A stretch of 6,361 bases of DNA from a bacterium UBA3734. Lineage in GTDB: Bacteria; Bacteroidota; Bacteroidia; Bacteroidales; Bacteroidaceae. Shown here in pieces: positions 5,957-6,361 of this stretch. The notes under the pieces were generated by a model. It was not told where the DNA came from, ran no database searches, and saw only the letters and a list, made by a program, of their open reading frames with translations. A program made the translations under genes and the position numbers. Positions within the stretch are counted from its first letter, which is position 1, and every line of letters starts with the position of its first letter. Location: the NCBI GenBank assembly GCA_002372575.1, contig DFHC01000120.1, positions 1-6,361 on the forward strand. The letters run 5' to 3'.

Positions 5957-6361
<405 letters not shown>

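Overview
The window reads as an ordinary chromosomal segment of a Bacteroidota bacterium, probably order Bacteroidales and plausibly Prevotellaceae. The main evidence is the promoters: three + strand genes are preceded by the same Bacteroidota-type -7 element, TACCTTTGC (7-15, 5404-5412, 5922-5930). One of these has a well-placed -33 TTTG, and a related TAATTTTGC lies on the - strand in front of mtaB. Starts are A-rich and mostly lack a Shine-Dalgarno sequence. Coding DNA is GC-rich at third positions while the main intergenic region is very AT-rich. The genus is an inference.

Layout: (1) 46-1071 + encodes the endolytic murein transglycosylase MltG. It is followed after 21 nt by a 565-residue transporter of the aspartate:alanine antiporter / YidE-YbjL type (1093-2790 +), probably co-transcribed. 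(2) On the - strand, facing these genes with only 3 nt between the stop codons, lie a family 2 glycosyltransferase (2794-3819 -) and, upstream of it, the tRNA methylthiotransferase MtaB (3824-5158 -). Four nt separate the mtaB stop from the glycosyltransferase start, so these two form a tight, probably translationally coupled operon. (3) A 303-nt, AT-rich divergent intergenic region (5159-5461) carries promoters for mtaB and for a small lipoprotein, plus A/T tracts and inverted repeats. (4) A 109-residue, very acidic Ala/Glu-rich lipoprotein of unknown function (5462-5791 +) has codon usage unlike its neighbours and is closed by a strong intrinsic terminator (5824-5854). (5) A textbook Bacteroidota promoter then drives the start of a YbiT-like ABC-F ATPase (5963 onward +), which is cut by the window edge.

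Functionally this is housekeeping: cell-wall processing (MltG), anion or amino-acid exchange across the inner membrane, tRNA position-37 modification (MtaB), surface-glycan synthesis (GT2) and ribosome-associated ABC-F activity (YbiT). No common pathway links them. I found no mobile element, CRISPR array, tRNA or rRNA, and no convincing novel multi-gene system. The points most worth a second look are the apparently leaderless mtaB transcript, the unusual small lipoprotein with tandem 12-bp coding repeats, and the structured AT-rich region between them.
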